Shown one piece after another: positions 61,601-64,000 of a DNA stretch of 64,000 nucleotides. A program made the translations under genes and the position numbers. The DNA comes from Lachnospiraceae bacterium (lineage in GTDB: Bacteria; Bacillota; Clostridia; Lachnospirales; Lachnospiraceae). The stretch's first letter is position 1. Each line of letters begins with the position of its first letter. The stretch spans positions 1-64,000 of the forward strand of contig JAFWIM010000090.1 of the NCBI GenBank assembly GCA_017514845.1. The letters run 5' to 3'. The notes under the pieces were generated by a model. That model was not told where the DNA came from, did no database searches, and saw only the letters and a list, made by a program, of their open reading frames with translations.

Positions 61601-62946
61601 GGATCAACATCCTCGCCTTTAGAAAGTTTCTCATCCAGCAAGGCATTTCTGGCATCTATATATTCCTTCGATCCCTCATCGTACTCCGTGATCTTCAATG
61701 TCGAGCCTTCAGGAATCTGAGCATCGTCATCATAAATAACAGTGACTTCATAATATTGGCCTTTGTCAGTCAGATAAGGAGCGCTGATCTGCGCATCCGT
61801 CACTTTCACTGTCCATTGATCTCCATTTTTCATGGTGACCGTCAGTGTCTCTTCGCTTTTAAACGGCTGCACACTGATTAAAACCCAGTCACCGGCTTCC
61901 ACCGTCTGCGCGTTTATTTCCTCTATCTGCTCATCCGTCAGCTCTGCACTATATTCTGTTTCGATTCCATTGGCCTCCTTTAACTCACCAACTGTAGCTG
62001 CTTCGTCAGCCTTTCCGACCCACACCAGTTCCGGGTTTGAGAATTCCACACTCTCCACATCTGCTGCAAACTTCCCGGTCGTATCCTCTGTTCCTATGCC
62101 CAGCATTTCCACAAGGTGCCGAAGCGGGACAAATCCGCCTCCCGGCATGCTGAAATCATAAACTTTTCCATTTACTTCGTAATGGAGATCCACGGTATAA
62201 ACAACGCCATACACCGAAAAAGACTCCGCCACGAACTCGACCGTCGCGGATTCCCCTTCCTTCACTTCCGTCGTGCTGGCCTCTATGACCTCCGCCTCAG
62301 CACTTTCATCCGCAAAATGTACCGCGCTCACCTCCGCGCCGTAATTCTCTGCCAGAGGCTCTGCATACGTAATTTCCACTGACACACCCGACTCCGGCGT
62401 AAATTCCTCGTCGCCGACCATGATTTTGATATCAAAAAAGCGTGCGGCGAAACTGGGAAGACTCTCCTCATCCGTAAGGCCTATGGCTTTCTTTGCTTCT
62501 GCAAGATATGTCTGATACTCATCGGAGTCCTGCGCAATTTCAGACACATAAAGAACAGCATCCCAGGGAATATTCGCTGTCTCATCATAAGTGAGCGTCA
62601 CCGTATAATCGCTGCCGATGCTCTTTAGCGTCCCCACTTCCGGCGCATCTGTCAGTTCCTCGCCGTCAGCAGTATCCGCGTATCCGTTCTCCCGGTCGGC
62701 GGAGCGGACGTCTGTGGGTTCGAGCGCATTTTCCTCCCACATGGCATCCTGTTCTGCCTTCTGCTCCAGATAAATACCCGCAACCTCATCGGTATGTTCC
62801 CTTTCAATAGTAATCGCAGGGAGTATTAAGGCGTATGTAGTGGCAAATGTAATTATTGCGGCCAAAACCGTAACAATCCTCTGCCAGCGCCGAAACTCCC
62901 TGCGTTTCTTTATAATCATATTAAACCATCTGGTCAAATGTCTCAT
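55639..62946 (-). CDS. Giant LPxTG adhesin with MucBP-like and vWA domains
   Basis: 2435 residues. The start at 62946 (AGAGGGACAGC upstream) gives the shared signal module (MRHLTRWFNMIIKKRREFRR; ALILPAITIER), then the two shared domains (FAARFFDIKIMV; LVWVGKADEAATVGELKE). MucBP-like repeats with VHYVDTEGN and IHYVDRDGN lie at about 650 and 725; such repeats bind mucin. A vWA domain (about 880-1090) has MIDAS motifs FDRSGSM, GGTNWED and VTDGAPT. Cna_B-type and beta-rich domains follow, then an SpaA-like domain (about 2265-2340), LPSTGGPGT and a basic tail that continues past the usual RR with LRPDGTRVR. The mix of mucin-binding and vWA domains suggests a host-mucus or matrix adhesin. Confidence 0.92.
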   Translation of the reverse strand: MRHLTRWFNMIIKKRREFRRWQRIVTVLAAIITFATTYALILPAITIEREHTDEVAGIYLEQKAEQDAMWEENALEPTDVRSADRENGYADTADGEELTDAPEVGTLKSIGSDYTVTLTYDETANIPWDAVLYVSEIAQDSDEYQTYLAEAKKAIGLTDEESLPSFAARFFDIKIMVGDEEFTPESGVSVEITYAEPLAENYGAEVSAVHFADESAEAEVIEASTTEVKEGESATVEFVAESFSVYGVVYTVDLHYEVNGKVYDFSMPGGGFVPLRHLVEMLGIGTEDTTGKFAADVESVEFSNPELVWVGKADEAATVGELKEANGIETEYSAELTDEQIEEINAQTVEAGDWVLISVQPFKSEETLTVTMKNGDQWTVKVTDAQISAPYLTDKGQYYEVTVIYDDDAQIPEGSTLKITEYDEGSKEYIDARNALLDEKLSKGEDVDPAFMGFSALDISILNADGDEIEPAAPVRVEMKIKALPGVEDLSSVERTLAVQHHVETEKGVVLETVFDGSTEASFVMDTDEAIAAEHTHDNTDNVAFTTSLFSTFTVTWGNANQTVSYLYATAAGVNTWQFTDDGNSTYTTYNTNNLYIMGTNQFPVSSGVKRSDSNGTATGDIYLVYTKQDGAEGDGTVSDADSSFHIYFTNSGRTYADVTVHYVDTEGNNIRRTGTEDVTYNGGSVDTRFASGTNSQSSLSGYAGAKSGYSNPQVLLGRPGSVTGPNATIHYVDRDGNELQVVHTTPSAVTGAPNYLIYDVEGYEYDYTYLNEDSVRIQPEIRYDNNKWQYVSGTHTDSVLVGPWQWADVLVRDYQDIAADDDIYVVYKKKETPSEGGKPLVNQDAAQPDAPNILKTSRENGNGTNTLSLSITGSRDPAEMLKLADVIVIFDRSGSMNQNMNGDLVVQNYGTPYSNWNQNSRIKQAYDAVDTFADTLLSKTNSNGDPLVRMSLVSFSNTATVDHGFTSDKDEFMEALQGLVGDGGTNWEDALYKANTTFKKAADENDVGEWDLDPNRATYVVFVTDGAPTFRLTRYDVDNGEFNEDILHGENGRDISTEMYINHYVFGAGDSDYKGYNYDGALEQASSITENKKILYSIGISGTESELKNLGQLLNEAGAGDDHNVVATDQETLKKAFNDIAQSILGQFGQANIVMNDGITPMTNTVEKANEEGRLEDAEGNFVYYKAKAPAGWADWTPEKKEAYNLGIKYQETGEKPDDLERWIDDKRSAYDAGVAAVFEEWTDRGETECGPATYENGAVKWNMGDKFMLEDGVTYRVSFICWPSQEAYDHLAKCRNDENYYDTLTPDQQAQILRKGSPGNYTYQLKTNEDHPTTSYYPAAINSGNVTTFGEQKELEFPTVPDMDLAERQINVQKLWVNDLDDRKYNKDIRLGVMGDGNSFASILLKKDDLWTGSAHISTGLMDVNDGEITLYETGHDFTLVEDEELIYHWELTADTYRPMVITDAAHGYNEPTPVILKKVTADDAYDYVIEGKYYTIESGLNALTAVNYRRSNLNLTKNIVAENGTTLLNDQHKDELFDFTITIHEANVEDLWFSVLEDPADETSLIRDLITNATAETNDAGNPTGYYHAMSGTEITVQLKPSWNLRFINLPIGSEFTVTETAKTDYTFYGATISPETGLEVDEDALTVTGTIDEANKQYVIDFKNQYQKLDVTVTKNWAGQAAPGSSTVMLYKIVGTKGLEDDPARPKDKIRVIVNTVPVPVVTNDGSIEVTYTGRRDDGSTVEGSYTLSNQTEWNHTFELERGLEYEFTYTPDTEQIEEVSPVKTEKITETTTVTLTPKVKEIPKYIYKFSVDGEKPTKGYVDVTCNGSTQRASALNDWEVLFEVAHGDVIGYSAEPDGKFVTGVELSPEPVDDPVTGGRNINMVLTKEDLTMTVPVTVNWGDDTPPSGTNVNVTFTPDKDGLEPKSITLNGSEDWNSSIVLERLDEAGDPVTWTVAVSDNQEYVEVSTPTDTICGEGRVDITGSVIPESMNLTIEAGNSVNSYHLYKVSYDNGFISYSTQDDIGPVPGYNNTTNFNNLPYEDSEGNDLYYGIVVWEGNINVQTDAPFAGYTTRAVEDVYTRRTVIYFRARPGDVTVKLTKGYSWNVEYGLSFNQTSSTSGKMSARRFAAAPAAKSAPGLKAAPPSGSTRKKFYDNSIQGASGDLPFTSIKYKDLPAGAEYVETKELTGNESYTWSGLQATDDNGNPIYYYVVEKDATARAETMDVTYHYEYIGGDSANGISKVTITNTTTCLEPKKTSVTLKKVDESDVNNEVITEDDLLDGAKFILEKYDELSPREVKDEEWCNAHSELNAGTGGVFTFTDLTAGIYRIVEKGYPGGYIQTSEFPAFEIYVEDEGSVEKLKIRLLDDAGGMAKLVDGELTIIFGNEPGAALPSTGGPGTTLFTILGSLLILGAGLLLARRLRPDGTRVR

Positions 62947-63074
62947 GCTGTCCCTCTTATAATGCCGAATATACCGTCTTCATAGAGTAATAATAAGTGC
63001 AGATCCTTTTCAAGTCCCGCTGTCAATCCGGGGCAAATGCCTCACTTTATAAAGAAGCAGACAAACCCCATATT

Positions 63075-63080
63075 ATTATA
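63075..63080 (-). promoter_or_regulatory. Putative -10 box of the 55639-62946 adhesin
   Basis: AAGCTGTATAATAATA on the minus strand, 129 bp before the start codon. It shares the GTATAATA core with the other adhesin genes. No clear -35 is seen. Confidence 0.4.
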
Positions 63081-63205
63081 CAGCTTTTTGCCAATGATAA
63101 CCATAAAAACCGGACAATTATTAAAAAGTTTTACATAATTTTACATGATTTTACAAAAAAATAGTTCCGGCACATATTAATATGTCGAAAAATGCATATT
63201 CGTGA

Positions 63206-63259
63206 CAAAAAAGACCATTATCAGTACGCTATAATCAGCGGACCGATAATGGTCTTTTT
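63206..63259 (-). terminator. Terminator of the edge adhesin gene
   Basis: AAAGACCATTATC pairs with GATAATGGTCTTT on the minus strand across a 20-odd-nt inner region that can fold further, followed by T6. Confidence 0.85.
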
Positions 63260-63272
63260 CTTTAATTATGAC

Positions 63273-64000
63273 TTACAGCATTCTTCTTCTCTTCCTCATC
63301 ACAAGACCTGCGCCGGCAAATCCTGTGAGCAGAATGCCAAGGATGTAGAGCAGGCTTGTGCCGGGACCGCCGGTGGAAGGAAGAACATACCCAATCTGGT
63401 CATTGCAGATGGTGCCTCCATCTCCGATCCACTGTGCTCCCATGGCCTGATTGCCATCTGCAGCAAAATATTTTGGCGGCTGGTATCCGTCTGCCGTTGC
63501 TTCTGATACGTAATACGTATATTCGTACGGCAAGCCGCTCAATCGGAAAACATATCCGTCTGCTTCCGCCGAGACAATCAGAAGCTTTGATTTTTCCCCT
63601 CCCGTGTCCCCTGTGGCATCAATTTCTTTATTGGCAACCAGATCAGTGTCATGTATCGTATACTCCGCATACAAAATGCTCTCACTGCTTTCACCCGCCT
63701 GCCATATGCTGACCGTGATGGACTTATCTGTCGGCCATGACAGTGTTGTGGATCCGAACGGATCTTTCCACACTTTTGTGAAGGAAAACTCCTTCGTATC
63801 GGGCTCCAGTCTGCCTATGGCATGATTGACGATTTCCACCTTTTCGATCGTTCCGTCTTCCCGATAGGTGTATTGATATGTCACCTCCATCTCATCCGCT
63901 TTTGCGGTGGCATCCCGCTCGACGACATAGTAGTAGATGGGATTCCCGTCCTCATCAAACGTTGACAGGCCTTCCCACTTCTTAGTTCCTGTACCCGTCA
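63273..64000 (-). CDS. C-terminal part of another LPxTG adhesin, cut by window edge
   Basis: The frame is open to the right edge; its start is outside. It shows the end of a Cna_B domain (NPIYYYVVERDATAKADEME), a further Cna_B-like domain (FSFTKVWKDPFGSTTLSW; YYVSEATADGYQPPKY), LPSTGGPGTSLLYILG, a helix and RKRRRML. The same NPIYYYVVExDATA stretch occurs in the 55639-62946 product (about residue 2210), so the two are paralogues in tandem. Confidence 0.9.
   Translation of the reverse strand, partial: TGTGTKKWEGLSTFDEDGNPIYYYVVERDATAKADEMEVTYQYTYREDGTIEKVEIVNHAIGRLEPDTKEFSFTKVWKDPFGSTTLSWPTDKSITVSIWQAGESSESILYAEYTIHDTDLVANKEIDATGDTGGEKSKLLIVSAEADGYVFRLSGLPYEYTYYVSEATADGYQPPKYFAADGNQAMGAQWIGDGGTICNDQIGYVLPSTGGPGTSLLYILGILLTGFAGAGLVMRKRRRML

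Overview
The window looks like a chromosome segment of a Gram-positive, low-to-middle GC Firmicute. A Lachnospiraceae-like gut or oral Clostridium relative is the best guess. The grounds are AGGAGG-type ribosome sites, TTGACA/TATAAT promoters, LPxTG-type cell-wall sorting signals, CsoR copper control, AAA-ATPase/PD-(D/E)XK paralogues and P27-type phage genes. This assignment is inference, because the window has no rRNA or tRNA gene. Almost everything is on the minus strand.

Left part (1-8.9 kb): a partial GH13 amylosucrase-like gene; a csoR-copA copper-efflux operon whose promoter carries two CsoR-like palindromes, and whose copA has a C-terminal CopZ-like domain with its own apparent ribosome site; a lipoprotein; an exact 74-bp tandem repeat array; and a cation diffusion facilitator gene whose promoter lies on a perfect 36-bp palindrome.

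9-14.2 kb: a small pilus-like cluster. It has two Cna_B-domain subunits with TPxTGD sorting signals, between them a sortase-fold protein that has lost its catalytic residues, and an upstream lipoprotein.

14.4-64 kb: an array of giant surface proteins (1617, 2296, 2623 and 2435 aa, plus one running off the right edge). The four with visible starts share one N-terminal signal module. All, including the edge gene, share LPxTGG sorting signals, while the central domains differ (LamG, fibro-slime, vWA, internalin-like, MucBP, Cna_B, SpaA). Between them lie broken copies: one 5'-truncated and frameshifted adhesin and at least three leftover sorting-signal fragments. Three AAA-ATPase/PD-(D/E)XK genes sit at the junctions.

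28.3-37.6 kb: a decayed mobile region cuts into the truncated adhesin. It holds two overlapping large serine recombinase genes (one frameshifted), an AbiE toxin-antitoxin pair with paired operator-like repeats, a prophage fragment in which small terminase and HK97-type capsid are fused in frame, two further phage-like genes, and an IS66 remnant.

Working picture (inference): the array is a surface-adhesin locus under recombination and turnover, with mobile elements and AAA/nuclease genes marking old breakpoints. No catalytically intact sortase is present, so anchoring must use one encoded elsewhere. No CRISPR array, tRNA or rRNA was seen.
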